Source: Oculatella sp. LEGE 06141 (GTDB lineage: Bacteria; Cyanobacteriota; Cyanobacteriia; Elainellales; Elainellaceae). From it: DNA of 64,000 nucleotides. The stretch lies in the NCBI RefSeq assembly GCF_015207605.1, contig NZ_JADEWO010000036.1, positions 1-64,000 of the forward strand. The letters run 5' to 3'. Below the pieces are notes generated by a model. The model did not search any database, was not told the origin of the DNA, and saw only the letters and a list, made by a program, of their open reading frames with translations. Of this stretch, positions 24,121 through 34,125 are shown piece after piece. The number at the start of each line of letters is the position of its first letter. Position 1 is the stretch's first letter. Both the position numbers and the translations under genes were made by a program.

Positions 24121-26130
24121 ATGATTTGCTGTCTAAACCCCCGCTGCCCGCACCCCCAAAACTCTGATGATGCAATTGCGTGCCAGAGCTGCGGAGCCGG
24201 ATTGATTATCTCCCTTAGGGGACGGTATCGGGCAGTGGAGCCGTTGGGGCAGGGGGGGTTTGGTAAAACCTATTTAGCGTTGGATCAGGATCGCCTGGAT
24301 GCCCGCTGTGTGATTAAGCAGTTTTCACCCCAAGTTCAGGGAACGAAATCGCTTGAAAAAGCAGTTCGGCTATTTAACCAGGAGGCTGTACGGCTGCATG
24401 AATTAGGAGAGCATTCTCAAATTCCAACATTGCTGGCCTATTTTGAACACGATGGGTATCTCTATTTAGTCCAGCAGTTCATTGAAGGCCAAAGCCTGTT
24501 GCAACAAATGCGGCAGCAAGGTGCTTTCAACGAACGGCAAGTTCGGGATGTGCTGTCTGATATTTTGCCGGTTCTACGCTTTGTCCATCAGCATCAAGTT
24601 ATTCACCGGGACATCACACCGATGAATATTTTGCGGCGCAATACGGACGATCGCCTCATGCTGATTGATTTTGGGGTGGCAAAGCGGTTGAGCGAAGAAT
24701 CGGTGGCTGAACCGGGTACTCGAATTGGCACCGAGGGCTATGCTCCAATGGAACAGTTTCGGGGCGGAAAAGCTTATCCCGCTAGCGATATCTATAGCCT
24801 GGGAGCCACTTGCCTGCATCTGTTAACGCAGGCGAAACCAGACACCTTATATGACCCGTTAAACGGTCGCTGGATGTGGCGCGAATATTTACTGGAGCGC
24901 AAAACAGTCGTTAGCGATCAGTTTGCGGACATTTTGAACAAGATGCTGAAGGATCTGGTGAACGAGCGCTACCAGTCAGCAGATGAAGTCATGCGTGACT
25001 TAAATGCCGATTCCTTTTCTCCTGCTGCGCGTGGCGTTAAGGCGAGTGCGCCTGTGTCTACTAGCCGAACGGCAGCGCTGTCCAAGTCTGCCGTTTCTAA
25101 CCCGGCGGCGCAGAGGCAAACTCCCCTTAGCCAAAATCCGTCCAGGCCGCCTACTTCTACCCCCCCTACTTCTAAACCCCCCACATCAAATCAGCCTGTT
25201 TCTAAACCCGGTCTTTCAAGACCACCGCTGATGAGAGCCGCGAGTAGTGCCTGTATTCATACCTTTGCTGGACATTCTTCCTGGGTTACCTGTGTTGCGA
25301 TCAGTCCAGTTGCGCCACTGTTGGTAAGCAGTAGCCTGGATGACACGATCAAAATCTGGAACTTCAAGACGGGAGAACTTTTGTCTACCCTGAAGGGGCA
25401 TGTCAAAGCGGTGAATACGATCGCCATCAGCCCAGACGGCAAGCTGTTGATTAGCGGCAGTGACGACTACACTCTGAAACTCTGGAACCTGCACACGGGC
25501 GCGTTGCTTCGCACGTTGACCGGGCATTCGAGAGATGTCAATACGGTAGCCATTACTCCCGATGGAAAACTGCTGGCAAGCGGTGGTGAAGATCGGACGA
25601 TTCGTCTGTGGCAACTCAATAGCGGGGTGCCGCTCAAAACGCTGGTGGGGGTGGCCGGAATGGTGAAGGCGATCGCCATCAGCTCCGATGGTAAATTGCT
25701 GGCAAGCGGCGGACTAGACAACAAAATTAAACTGTGGAGCCTGCAAAGCGGCGACCGACTCAACACCTGGCAAGGCCATTTAAATTCAGTTAACGCAGTG
25801 GCGATCGCGCCTGACAACCAACTGATGGCAACTGGCAGTAAAGATAAGACAGTCAAGCTCTGGAATTTGCGGACGGGCGAGTTGCTTCGTACCCTGTCGG
25901 CTCATTCACGCGATGTCAACACACTGGCGATTACGCCCAACGGCAAGGCGTTAATTAGCGGCAGCAGCGACACCACAATTAAGGTATGGAATTTGAGCAG
26001 CGGCGACGTAATAGAGACCTGGACCGATCACTTAGATAGCGTCAACGCGATCGCCGTTACCCCAGATAGCAAGATGCTAGTGAGCGGCAGTTCCGACCAG
26101 ACCATCAAACTTTGGCACCTGCCCGGTTAA
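24121..26130 (+). CDS. Zinc-ribbon Ser/Thr protein kinase with seven WD40 repeats
   Basis: The product has 669 residues. A four-Cys ribbon (Cys4, 9, 21, 24) precedes a Hanks-type kinase domain (about 36-295) with GQGGFGKTYLA, Lys66 in VIKQF, HRDITPMNIL (162-171) and DFG (183-185). The HRD loop has Thr where Lys is usual, but Asp164 and Asn169 are intact, so activity is likely. A Ser/Pro/Thr-rich linker (about 305-375, with TSTPPTSKPPTSNQP) leads to exactly seven WD40 repeats, each ending in xDxTIKLW-type blades, enough for a closed propeller. The kinase should be cytoplasmic and sense or scaffold through the propeller. The ribbon spacing matches that of the PP2C protein at 9739-12306, so the two may oppose each other. 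Confidence 0.95.
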   Translation: MICCLNPRCPHPQNSDDAIACQSCGAGLIISLRGRYRAVEPLGQGGFGKTYLALDQDRLDARCVIKQFSPQVQGTKSLEKAVRLFNQEAVRLHELGEHSQIPTLLAYFEHDGYLYLVQQFIEGQSLLQQMRQQGAFNERQVRDVLSDILPVLRFVHQHQVIHRDITPMNILRRNTDDRLMLIDFGVAKRLSEESVAEPGTRIGTEGYAPMEQFRGGKAYPASDIYSLGATCLHLLTQAKPDTLYDPLNGRWMWREYLLERKTVVSDQFADILNKMLKDLVNERYQSADEVMRDLNADSFSPAARGVKASAPVSTSRTAALSKSAVSNPAAQRQTPLSQNPSRPPTSTPPTSKPPTSNQPVSKPGLSRPPLMRAASSACIHTFAGHSSWVTCVAISPVAPLLVSSSLDDTIKIWNFKTGELLSTLKGHVKAVNTIAISPDGKLLISGSDDYTLKLWNLHTGALLRTLTGHSRDVNTVAITPDGKLLASGGEDRTIRLWQLNSGVPLKTLVGVAGMVKAIAISSDGKLLASGGLDNKIKLWSLQSGDRLNTWQGHLNSVNAVAIAPDNQLMATGSKDKTVKLWNLRTGELLRTLSAHSRDVNTLAITPNGKALISGSSDTTIKVWNLSSGDVIETWTDHLDSVNAIAVTPDSKMLVSGSSDQTIKLWHLPG

Positions 26131-26250
26131 ATGTTCGGTAGGTTTGACGTTTGGTGTTTCAACGGGTCAGGTCTACGATGAAGCAGTGCTTTAAAAAACG
26201 GCCTGGTTAACTGCAACCGTTGCATTAAACCAGCCTCCACAGTTTCACCC

Positions 26251-27408
26251 ATGTTGCATCGACACATTACTCACTGGCTAGAAACCCGCTGGATAACCCC
26301 TGCTTATAGCGGCTGGTTAATGACGGGGCTTGCCCTATTCTTCTTCGGAGCCGCCACTAATACTATGGCTGGCTGGCTGTACGTGATGAGCGGTGTGATG
26401 CTGGCGCTATTGGCGATCGCCGCCGTATTAACCGAGCGATCGCTGCGACAAATTCAGATCAGCCGTCCCCCAATTCTGCCCGTTAGCGTCGGTGAACCAC
26501 TGGCCGTTGAGCTGGCGATCGCCAATCGCAGCAACCAGCCCAAGCCGCTGTTTCAGGTCTACGATCTGTTGCCGCCGGGGTTGACCCAACCGGCTCCCCA
26601 ATCCATCGACGTGATTCCGGCACAGGGAGTTTACAACTGGAGATACAGTCAACCCACTCAGCGACGAGGAGTCTACCGCTGGCAAACGGTTCAACTGAGA
26701 ACTGGCGCGCCTTTGGGGCTATTTTGGTGTCGCCGTCAGCAAACAGTCAAGGCGATCGCCATCGTTTATCCCACCGTTCTACCCTTAACGCAGTGTCCTA
26801 TTATTGATGACCTTGGCAAAGACAATAACTACCGGGTACAGCATGATTACCGTGCCACTGCTGCCACCGAGGGTTTAACTCGCACCGTTCGCCCCTACCG
26901 CTGGGGTGACTCAACCCGGTTGATCCACTGGCGCAGCAGTGCCCGCTACGGAGAATTGAGAGTGCGAGAACTGGAAAACTATACGGGTGGACAAGAACTG
27001 GTGGTCTGTCTCGACAGCGCGATCGCCTGGTATGCAGAAGCCTTTGAGCAAGCCGTCACCGCTGCCGCATCGCTTTACTTTTACGCCGTTCAGCGTGGCT
27101 TACAGGTTTGTTTGTGGACTGCCGGGTCTGGATTAGTTCGCGGCGATCGTGCTGTCTTAGAAACGCTGGCGGCCATTCAAGCGCAAGAAGAACCCACAGC
27201 AGACGATTTGCCAAACCTGCCGCTGCTCTGGCTCACTCCCAATCTCAACAGCGTTGGCACGTTGCCCCACGGCAGCCGCTGGTTACTGTGGTCAGCCCCA
27301 ACTCCACCGTTTCGCTCCAGCCCACCAGCCGATCCGCTTCATCCCGGATTAATGATTCAACCGAACGAATCGCTGCAATTGCAGCTTCAAGCGCATCCAA
27401 CAGGATAA
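26251..27408 (+). CDS. DUF58 domain protein
   Basis: The product has 385 residues: two N-terminal membrane helices (about 20-60), an extracytoplasmic or cytoplasmic beta-rich segment (VELAIANRSNQPKPLFQVYDLLPPG), and the DUF58 core LTRTVRPYRWGDSTRLIHWRSSARYGELRVRELE, followed by a vWA-like region (ELVVCLDSAIAWY). DUF58 proteins normally act with a MoxR AAA ATPase and transglutaminase-like protein; neither is next to it here. It is 120 bases downstream of the kinase gene on the same strand. Confidence 0.93.
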   Translation: MLHRHITHWLETRWITPAYSGWLMTGLALFFFGAATNTMAGWLYVMSGVMLALLAIAAVLTERSLRQIQISRPPILPVSVGEPLAVELAIANRSNQPKPLFQVYDLLPPGLTQPAPQSIDVIPAQGVYNWRYSQPTQRRGVYRWQTVQLRTGAPLGLFWCRRQQTVKAIAIVYPTVLPLTQCPIIDDLGKDNNYRVQHDYRATAATEGLTRTVRPYRWGDSTRLIHWRSSARYGELRVRELENYTGGQELVVCLDSAIAWYAEAFEQAVTAAASLYFYAVQRGLQVCLWTAGSGLVRGDRAVLETLAAIQAQEEPTADDLPNLPLLWLTPNLNSVGTLPHGSRWLLWSAPTPPFRSSPPADPLHPGLMIQPNESLQLQLQAHPTG

Positions 27409-27460
27409 ACTTACCGGAGTTGAGGGGAAACTTGATGTTCCTATTCGACCTACACACCCC

Positions 27461-27889
27461 ATGACTGAAGCCGTACCGCCCGCCTTTTGGCACGGGGTCG
27501 AGCAATTTAACCAGCAACAGTACTACGATTGCCACGACACGCTAGAAGCGCTCTGGATGGAAGCGTTAGAACCTGAGAGAACCTTTTACCAGGGCATCTT
27601 ACAAATTGCAGTGGCGCTTTATCACCTGGGCAACCGCAACTATCGCGGAGCAATGATTTTGCTGGGTGAGGGCGTGAATCGGCTCCGGCGTTACAGCCCT
27701 GACTACGCCAACTTGAATGTGGATGCGTTGATTGACGAAAGTATCGACTTGCTCAGCCAGTTGCAGCAGGCAGATGCGACACAAGCTGAAGCGATCGCTG
27801 CCCGTGTGCTCGGCGATCGCCCCACCGATTCTGCCATCAGTTCCACTGCGTTGCCCACAATTCAACTCGTCTCCAGCATGGACGAGTAA
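27461..27889 (+). CDS. DUF309 domain protein
   Basis: The 142-residue product fits DUF309: FWHGVEQFNQQQYYDCHDTLEALWMEA at the start with the family's H..LE.LW pattern, then FYQGILQIAVALYHLGNRNYRGAMILLGEG and LRRYSPDYANLNVDAL. These small helical proteins have no established reaction. The start lies 52 bases after the DUF58 stop on the same strand, so cotranscription is likely. Confidence 0.9.
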   Translation: MTEAVPPAFWHGVEQFNQQQYYDCHDTLEALWMEALEPERTFYQGILQIAVALYHLGNRNYRGAMILLGEGVNRLRRYSPDYANLNVDALIDESIDLLSQLQQADATQAEAIAARVLGDRPTDSAISSTALPTIQLVSSMDE

Positions 27890-28119
27890 TTTGTTACAGG
27901 CAGTAGACGTTCGATAAAGCTCTGTGACAGTATGGAAACCTCACCGGTATTCGCACGGTCATTAGAACTGAAACGGTAGAAGATATAAAGGTATTGGTAC
28001 CATAACGCTAGCTTGACCTGAACTAGAGTCAAGCGGCCTGAGTGACCCATTGACAGTTGCCAACCGTTACAGCGGCTCTACCCAGTTCTCTTAACTCTTT
28101 TCTGGACCCATACACCGTT

Positions 28120-28668
28120 ATGTCGCTTGCTCCTCACTTACCCACCAAAACCCTGCGCCGTTTGAGCCTGGCTGTGTTATCGACAGCCACTCTGGTCGGC
28201 GCGATCGCTCCACCCACGGCATTCAATTCTGCCGCTGCTCAGGCCACTGGCGAGGCTCCAGGGCAAGCTTTAACCCTGCGCTCAGATATCCAAGAAGCCA
28301 ACTCTGTTACAGGAGTGATTACGGCACGGGGCAACGTTCAAATCAACTATCCAGCCCGCCAAATTCAAGCAACCTCCATTCAGGCGCAATACTACAGCCG
28401 CGAACGCCGCATTGTTTTAAGTGGCGATGTATACGTCTTGCAAGAAGGCAATAGTCTACGGGGCGAAACGATTACCTATCTGGTAGATGAGGGTCGGTTT
28501 GTGGCGCTACCCGATTCAGGACGACAGGTTGAGTCCATTTATATTGTTCCTGACCCTAACGCCCCAGTCGCAACGACCGCCTCAACAACCTCATCAACAA
28601 CCGCCACACCCGTGCCGGAAGCAGACTACAATCCAAAGCCAGAGTTCAAAACCCCGATCAGCCCATAG
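28120..28668 (+). CDS. lptA: LptA/OstA-like LPS transport periplasmic protein
   Basis: LptA bridges the inner-membrane LptBFG(C) complex and LptD, carrying lipopolysaccharide across the periplasm. The product of about 182 residues starts with a signal peptide (LRRLSLAVLSTATLVGAIAPP, cleavage near NSAAAQA) and an OstA-type beta-jellyroll: TLRSDIQEANSVTGVITARGNVQINYP, IQATSIQAQYYSRERRIVLSGDVYVLQEGNSLRGETITYLVDEGRFVA. The C-terminal 30 residues are Thr/Pro-rich. The frame extends upstream to a TTG at 28057, but the ATG at 28120 places the signal peptide correctly. lptB and lptF/G follow in the same orientation. Confidence 0.9.
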   Translation: MSLAPHLPTKTLRRLSLAVLSTATLVGAIAPPTAFNSAAAQATGEAPGQALTLRSDIQEANSVTGVITARGNVQINYPARQIQATSIQAQYYSRERRIVLSGDVYVLQEGNSLRGETITYLVDEGRFVALPDSGRQVESIYIVPDPNAPVATTASTTSSTTATPVPEADYNPKPEFKTPISP

Positions 28669-28808
28669 GCAATTCACAGGAGCCTGGGTCAGGCTCTTCT
28701 GGGGTTTCTATTTTGTCTTAAGCTTCTCTAGTCGTCTGACTCTGATAGAATCAAGACCGATTTATTCCTGCATTGGCATCCGCAGAATCAGCTTGTGAGA
28801 GTACGCCG

Positions 28809-29537
28809 TTGAAAATCGTGCTGGAGAATATTCATAAGCAGTATAGTCGGCGCGTTGTGGTCAATCGCGTCAGTCTTTCGGTCGGTAGAGGCGAAGTCGT
28901 TGGCTTACTGGGGCCAAACGGAGCGGGTAAAACTACCACATTTTATATAGCCACTGGTCGCGAAAAGCCCGATCAGGGTCGGGTTTGGCTAAACGATGCC
29001 GATATCACCCGGTTGCCCATGTATGAGCGGGCAAGATTAGGAGTTGGTTATCTGGCGCAAGAACCAAGCATTTTTCGCCATCTCAGCGTTCAAGACAACA
29101 TTTTGCTGGTGTTGCAGCAAACCGATGTGCCCCGGCACGAACGAAAAGAACGGCTGCACGACCTGCTTAAGGAGTTTCGCCTGGAAAAAATAGCGGCCAC
29201 TGCCGGAAACCGCGTATCGGGTGGAGAACGTCGCCGAACCGAGATTGCCAGGGCGCTTGCTGCCGGACAAAACGGCCCCCAGTTTTTGCTGCTAGATGAA
29301 CCGTTTGCCGGAATTGACCCGATCGCCGTTAACGAGATTCAGGCGATTATTGCCCGCTTGCGCGATCGCCAGATGGGCATCCTGATCACCGACCACAACG
29401 TGCGCGAAACATTGTCGATTACGGATCGAGCCTATATCATGCGAGATGGTCAGATCCTGGCATCTGGTAGTTCCGAGGAGCTTTATAGCAACCCGTTAGT
29501 GCGTGAGTACTACCTAGGAAACAGTTTCCAGCCGTAG
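28809..29537 (+). CDS. lptB: LPS export ABC ATPase
   Basis: LptB is the cytoplasmic ATPase driving LPS extraction by LptF/G. The 242-residue product shows Walker A GLLGPNGAGKTT, signature RVSGGERRRTEIARAL, Walker B LLLDEPFAGIDP and the H-loop ITDHNV. The start is uncertain: the frame runs back to a TTG at 28773, but family members usually begin MKIVLENIHK, which corresponds to the TTG at 28809, preceded by GAGAG at a suitable distance. No ATG is available near the N-terminus, so a TTG start is required. It is the second gene of an lptA-lptB-lptF/G set. Confidence 0.95.
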   Translation: MKIVLENIHKQYSRRVVVNRVSLSVGRGEVVGLLGPNGAGKTTTFYIATGREKPDQGRVWLNDADITRLPMYERARLGVGYLAQEPSIFRHLSVQDNILLVLQQTDVPRHERKERLHDLLKEFRLEKIAATAGNRVSGGERRRTEIARALAAGQNGPQFLLLDEPFAGIDPIAVNEIQAIIARLRDRQMGILITDHNVRETLSITDRAYIMRDGQILASGSSEELYSNPLVREYYLGNSFQP

Positions 29538-29555
29538 CCCATACCTTAACTTCTT

Positions 29556-30743
29556 ATGACGATTGGTGTTTCAAACTCTTCCAGCCCGCAGTTCTCATCC
29601 TGGAGCTGGTGGCCAAAGCTGTCGATCATGGATCGATATATCGTCACAGAACTGGCGTTGCCGTTTTTGTTTGGTGTCGGGGCGTTTTCGTCAATTGGGG
29701 TCTCGGTTGGGGCGCTGTTTGACCTGATCCGCCGGGTGACTGACTCAGGAGTACCCATTTCGATCGCCGCAGAAGTCCTGGTGTTGAAGCTGCCGCAATT
29801 TGTGGTTTATTCCTTCCCCATGTCCACGCTGCTGGCGACGCTGATGACCTTCAGTCGGTTTTCCAGCGATAGCGAACTGACCGCGCTGAAGGGATGCGGT
29901 GTTAGCGTCTATCGCATGATTTTGCCCGCCATTATCTTTTGTTTCATGGTCACAGGCTTAACCTTTGCCTTTAATGAAATGATTGTGCCTGCGGCAAATT
30001 ACCAGGCGGCGATTACCCTGGAAAAAGCGCTCGACGAAGAAAGGCTGCCTTTCCAGGAACGAAATATTCTTTACCAAGAATTTGAACGAGTGGTCGAAGA
30101 AGATGGAGACAAGCACGACATGTTGTCTCGCCTGTTCTATGCCAGAGAATTTAATGGCGAACGCATGAAAGGGCTGACGATTCTGGATTTTTCGCGGGAA
30201 GGGCTGAATCAGATTGTCAGTGCCCAGTCAGCGGTATGGAGTCCGTCTGAAAATGTATGGGATTTTTCGGATGGCACGATCTATATTGTGTCGGCTGACG
30301 GTTCATTTCGGAATATCGTCCGGTTTGATAATCAAAAACTGAGGCTACCTCGTGCGCCGCTCGACTTAGCCTCTCGACGGCGCGACTACGAAGAGATGAA
30401 TATTGTCGAATCGTTGCAATACATTGACCTCCTCAAACAGAGCGGGAACGAAGGGAGAATCCGCAAGCTAAGAATTCGGCTGCATCAACAGAAATTAGCG
30501 TTGCCTTTTGTTTGCGTTGTGTTTGGCCTGGTCGGAGCCGCTCTGGGGGCACGTCTGGAGCGAACGGGAAGAGCCACTGGGTTTGCGATTAGTATCGTGA
30601 TTATCTTTGGGTATTACTTACTATTGTTCATTTGTGGGGCGATCGCCCAGGGGGGAGCCATTTCGCCTTTCCTGGGTGGGTGGATTCCTAATATTGTCGG
30701 CTTAGCGGCTGGAGGGTTTCTCTTGTATCGCTCGGCTCATTAA
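29556..30743 (+). CDS. LptF/LptG family LPS export permease
   Basis: The product of 395 residues has the LptF/G layout: an N-terminal helix pair (MDRYIVTELALPFLFGVGAFS and a second near residue 65), a helix near 105-135, a periplasmic beta-jellyroll (about 140-290, including MKGLTILDFSREGLNQIVSAQSAVW), and three C-terminal helices (LPFVCVVFGLVGAALGAR; ISIVIIFGYYLLLFICGAIA; IPNIVGLAAGGFLLYRS). Cyanobacteria usually encode a single LptF/G-type protein that works as a homodimer or with a distant partner. It begins 18 bases after lptB, so the two are cotranscribed. Confidence 0.93.
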   Translation: MTIGVSNSSSPQFSSWSWWPKLSIMDRYIVTELALPFLFGVGAFSSIGVSVGALFDLIRRVTDSGVPISIAAEVLVLKLPQFVVYSFPMSTLLATLMTFSRFSSDSELTALKGCGVSVYRMILPAIIFCFMVTGLTFAFNEMIVPAANYQAAITLEKALDEERLPFQERNILYQEFERVVEEDGDKHDMLSRLFYAREFNGERMKGLTILDFSREGLNQIVSAQSAVWSPSENVWDFSDGTIYIVSADGSFRNIVRFDNQKLRLPRAPLDLASRRRDYEEMNIVESLQYIDLLKQSGNEGRIRKLRIRLHQQKLALPFVCVVFGLVGAALGARLERTGRATGFAISIVIIFGYYLLLFICGAIAQGGAISPFLGGWIPNIVGLAAGGFLLYRSAH

Positions 30744-30842
30744 GGTGACGCTTTTTGGGGGCTACCTGCTTTGCCTGATGCCTATACCTAAAGACGTTGG
30801 GCAGTCTGAATTGAGCAGTTAGAATTAAGTAGTTTCTAAACC

Positions 30843-32027
30843 ATGAGCTGGAGAGGCATCAGAATTATGTCGAGGTCTGAGCGGTTTCCTGTCTCCTTGC
30901 GTTACATCAAAGCGCGTCTGCGCGTTCTTAAGCGCCGCCCAGCGGTATGGGGTTCAGCAGCCGGGCTGTTGGCGATTGCGATCGCCTCGGTTTACTGGGT
31001 AACGAGCGACCAAGGCAGTACCTATAGCTCAAATGCGTCTGGTGCATCGGGTGTAACCAGTCTGGACGGGCTGACACCCGGCCAAAGAAGCACTGGTTCG
31101 TTGCTATCTGATGAAGAGCGGGCGATCGGTGCTGATATCGACAATTTGCCGCTGTTGCTCGATGAGATGGATAATTTCAACCAGTCGTCTTCACTGGGGT
31201 TAACAGGTGAACCGTCTCAGGCCACTGCGCCTCCTGAGTTACCTCAACAGGCGATTTTGTCTGGACTCGATGCCGATGTTCCTCTGCTGAACGACAATTT
31301 AGGTAGAGGGCTTGAACGCCAGCAATCGAGCCAAAGCAACTCGTTGACCAACCAGAGCCGCCCTTCTAACTCTACCCTTTCAGATCCAGTTGAGTTTGAT
31401 AGCAATAACAGCCGTTCTAACGGTTCTGGACTCTCGGCGGCTGAAGCACAAAGCCCTCCTGGCACTGGCTCCTTTGGCGTGGCTCCTGCCACTGGTGTCA
31501 ACGGGTACAACGCCCCAACTACATCCGACCAATCCAGTTCAACGTCTAGCCCGCTGCAATCGGCGATCGAAAGTTCTACCCCCAACTCGGCGATCGCTCC
31601 TGCTGCCCCGGCAGCGGGAATGACAACAGGGCAATTCAACCAAAATTTGCCCCAAACCTCACCTCCACCAGGCACAACAGGATACGTTATACCGCCCAGC
31701 TTGAGAGCGCCTAATCCTGTGATTCCTAATTCAGGTGTGCCCAATAGCGGCGGCTACTCAAACTTTAACGGTTATCCATCAGTACCGGGGCTTCAACCCG
31801 CCCCACAACTAGCGCCCACAATACCGCAACCGCAATATAACCCGCCCCAATCCTATATCACGCCAAACTACGGAACTAATCAGACTTCCGTTTCGCCCTA
31901 CGGCTATTCTGCGCCTGTTCCTCAGCCTCAAGTAACACAGCCAGAACTACAAGAGGCTCCATTACGCCGTCCTGGTATTGGTCGTCCGATTGGTGGCGGA
32001 GAAATTAACACCTTTTCCAATCCTTAG
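30843..32027 (+). CDS. Membrane-anchored proline/serine/asparagine-rich protein
   Basis: The product of 394 residues has a basic N-terminus, one membrane helix (about residues 35-55, VWGSAAGLLAIAIASVYWVT) and a long low-complexity tail rich in Ser, Pro, Asn, Gln and Thr, which would lie in the periplasm. A short motif LDEMDNFNQSSSLGL precedes the disordered part. The end is basic (LRRPGIGRPIGGGEINTFSNP). I recognise no domain. Downstream position relative to lptF/G suggests an envelope role, but this is guilt by association only. An ATG ten codons in (MSRSERF) is an alternative start. Confidence 0.75.
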   Translation: MSWRGIRIMSRSERFPVSLRYIKARLRVLKRRPAVWGSAAGLLAIAIASVYWVTSDQGSTYSSNASGASGVTSLDGLTPGQRSTGSLLSDEERAIGADIDNLPLLLDEMDNFNQSSSLGLTGEPSQATAPPELPQQAILSGLDADVPLLNDNLGRGLERQQSSQSNSLTNQSRPSNSTLSDPVEFDSNNSRSNGSGLSAAEAQSPPGTGSFGVAPATGVNGYNAPTTSDQSSSTSSPLQSAIESSTPNSAIAPAAPAAGMTTGQFNQNLPQTSPPPGTTGYVIPPSLRAPNPVIPNSGVPNSGGYSNFNGYPSVPGLQPAPQLAPTIPQPQYNPPQSYITPNYGTNQTSVSPYGYSAPVPQPQVTQPELQEAPLRRPGIGRPIGGGEINTFSNP

Positions 32028-32073
32028 ATATTTCTGAATAATCCCGACTCGTTCCCTAACTCGTTCTCTGTAG

Positions 32074-32103
32074 GACAGGGACATCCTATGGGATGTCCCT
32101 GTC
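32074..32103. terminator. Hairpin between convergent genes
   Basis: A perfect 13-bp stem (32074-32086 with 32091-32103, loop TATG) lies 46 bases after the plus-strand gene and 41 bases beyond icd on the minus strand. It is followed by only TTAAT, so it is a weak intrinsic terminator; it may serve both directions. Confidence 0.65.
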
Positions 32104-32144
32104 TTAATCTGACGGCAGCCGTGGTTGCTGAGGGCACATCACCC

Positions 32145-33563
32145 CTAGAAGTGGTTGATAATCGCCTCAGCGAATTCTGAACACTTCAACGGCGGAACAG
32201 GAGGTTCCAGCATTCGAGCCAGGTCATAGGTCACTTCTTGGCTAGAAATTGCCGTACCCAAGCCGGTTTTAATCAAATCGGCGGCTTCAGTCCACCCCAT
32301 ATATTCCAGCATCATTACCCCGGACAGAATCAGTGAACCGGGGTTAATTCGATCCAATCCGGCATGTTTTGGAGCGGTGCCGTGCGTCGCTTCAAAAATG
32401 GCACAGGTATCGCCGATGTTGGCTCCTGGCCCCATACCTAAGCCACCGACGATCGCCGCTGCCGCATCGGACAAGTAATCGCCGTTCAGGTTCATCGTAG
32501 CCAGAATGGAATACTCGTCTGGACGGGTCTGAATTTGCTGAAAAATGCTGTCTGCGATGCGATCGTTCACCATAATCTTTTCCTGCCACTGACCGTTGCC
32601 GTGGGTAGACCAGATGGAGTCTAATACCGCTGTTACTTCATCACAGACTTCTGCCTGCTTTGCAGGTGTGAGGGCATCGTACCCCGGTTCTACCAGGCGA
32701 GCGTTGTCTTCGACGCTGAGATCGGGCTGTTTTTCTTTGTTGCCCAAAATCCAGGACTCGCGTTCGGTGACACATTCAGCGCGAAACTCCGTTGTGGCGA
32801 GTTCATATCCCCAGTCTCGAAACGCGCCTTCGGTGTATTTCATAATGTTGCCCTTATGCACCAACGTCACCATTTGCTTGTGCTGGGGCAACCGCAGGGC
32901 GTGTTTCATGGCACGGCGCACTAACCGTTGCGATCCAGTCTTGCTGATGGGTTTAATTCCAATGCCTGAATCGAGCGGAATTTGCTTCTTGCCATGTTCG
33001 GGGGTGGCCGGAATCAGATCAGTATTGAGCAATTTGATCAGGCGATCGCCAATCTCACTTCCTTGCTTCCACTCAATCCCCAGGTAAATATCTTCTGTGT
33101 TTTCCCGATAAACAATCACATCCAGTTTTTCTGGAGATTTATGGGGCGAGGGGGTTCCTGCATAATATTTGCATGGCCGCACACAGGCGTAGAGATCGTT
33201 GATCTGGCGCAACGCCACGTTTAAGGAACGAATGCCGCCGCCAATCGGAGTGGTGAGCGGCCCTTTGATCGCAATCCCATAGTCTTTAATCGCCGTGAGA
33301 GTGTCATCCGGCAAATACTGATATGTGCCGTAAACATCGCACGCTTCATCTCCAGCGTAAATTTTGAACCAGGTAATTTGACGCTGATTGCCATACGCTT
33401 TGTGGATCGCCGCATCAATCACCCGTTGAGTAGCAGGCCAAATATCGACTCCTGTTCCGTCTCCGCGAATGAAGGGAATAATGGGATTATCTGGCACAAC
33501 TGGTTCACCGTTTTCAAACGTGATACGCGATCCAGTTGTAGGGGGAATAATCTTTTCGTACAT
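32145..33563 (-). CDS. icd: Isocitrate dehydrogenase (NADP-dependent)
   Basis: This enzyme makes 2-oxoglutarate, the carbon skeleton for nitrogen assimilation in cyanobacteria. The 472-residue product fits the bacterial Icd type: [17 protein letters not shown] near the N-terminus, the substrate loop [71 protein letters not shown] and [26 protein letters not shown]. The roughly 50-residue insert in the large domain ([27 protein letters not shown]) is typical of cyanobacterial Icd. It is transcribed from a 562-bp intergenic region shared with the response regulator. Confidence 0.97.
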   Translation of the reverse strand: MYEKIIPPTTGSRITFENGEPVVPDNPIIPFIRGDGTGVDIWPATQRVIDAAIHKAYGNQRQITWFKIYAGDEACDVYGTYQYLPDDTLTAIKDYGIAIKGPLTTPIGGGIRSLNVALRQINDLYACVRPCKYYAGTPSPHKSPEKLDVIVYRENTEDIYLGIEWKQGSEIGDRLIKLLNTDLIPATPEHGKKQIPLDSGIGIKPISKTGSQRLVRRAMKHALRLPQHKQMVTLVHKGNIMKYTEGAFRDWGYELATTEFRAECVTERESWILGNKEKQPDLSVEDNARLVEPGYDALTPAKQAEVCDEVTAVLDSIWSTHGNGQWQEKIMVNDRIADSIFQQIQTRPDEYSILATMNLNGDYLSDAAAAIVGGLGMGPGANIGDTCAIFEATHGTAPKHAGLDRINPGSLILSGVMMLEYMGWTEAADLIKTGLGTAISSQEVTYDLARMLEPPVPPLKCSEFAEAIINHF

Positions 33564-34125
33564 AACTGGGACGGTTCCTCATGGCTAGCGGTGCTGATAT
33601 TCAGTCAAAAGATTACCGGATCTTAAAGCTAAAATCGGTAAATTTCTCACATAAGCTGTCTTGGCTCGCGAGCCTCCCCGATTGGTTTCTCGTTCAGGAT
33701 TCATCGCCTGTATAGGTTGATATTAATAATATTGATTTATAGGTTCGGGTTTAATTAGATTTGAATGAGTGCAGATAGACTAGCAGCAAAATACTGACAA
33801 CCGAACGACTTTGCAGCTTTTTAGGAACGATATGCTGCTTAAGTCATCCTTAAAGCGTGTCCTAAACTCCTCCATATCATTAAGTAATCGACAGGGCAAT
33901 GAGTATTAGAATAAATCGACATCTAGTGCTTTCCCAATTCGGCTTGTGAGCTTTCTAATGGTCAGCACGCTCATCATTTATAGTTGGGCCAATCGTTAGA
34001 GTCCTGCATTTTACTAGGTTTCGTTTTTATCACCCTATGCTCAAGCATCCAATGGTCAAAACCAATCCGTTACAGTTAATTTCAGTATCACTTCATAACC
34101 GCCTTTCTGGTGTAGGTGGGATGGA
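33564..34125. other. 562-bp divergent promoter region of icd and a response regulator
   Basis: No gene is supported. It is AT-rich, with a very AT-rich tract at 33717-33742. A perfect NtcA palindrome (GTA-N8-TAC) was not found by eye in the icd-proximal part. Confidence 0.5.

Noticed and set aside
24604-24635. Kinase at 24121 as a pseudokinase because HRDxK is HRDxT
   Set aside because: HRD Asp, Asn, DFG and the ATP-binding Lys are all present, and HRDV/IS/T variants occur in active bacterial kinases.
31244-31744. 166-codon minus-strand frame antisense to the proline-rich protein gene
   Set aside because: Low-complexity sense sequence leaves the antisense frame open by chance.
33564-33720. 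Possible NtcA site upstream of icd
   Set aside because: The nearest candidate (TGTGAGAAATTTAC on the minus strand) does not fit GTA-N8-TAC.
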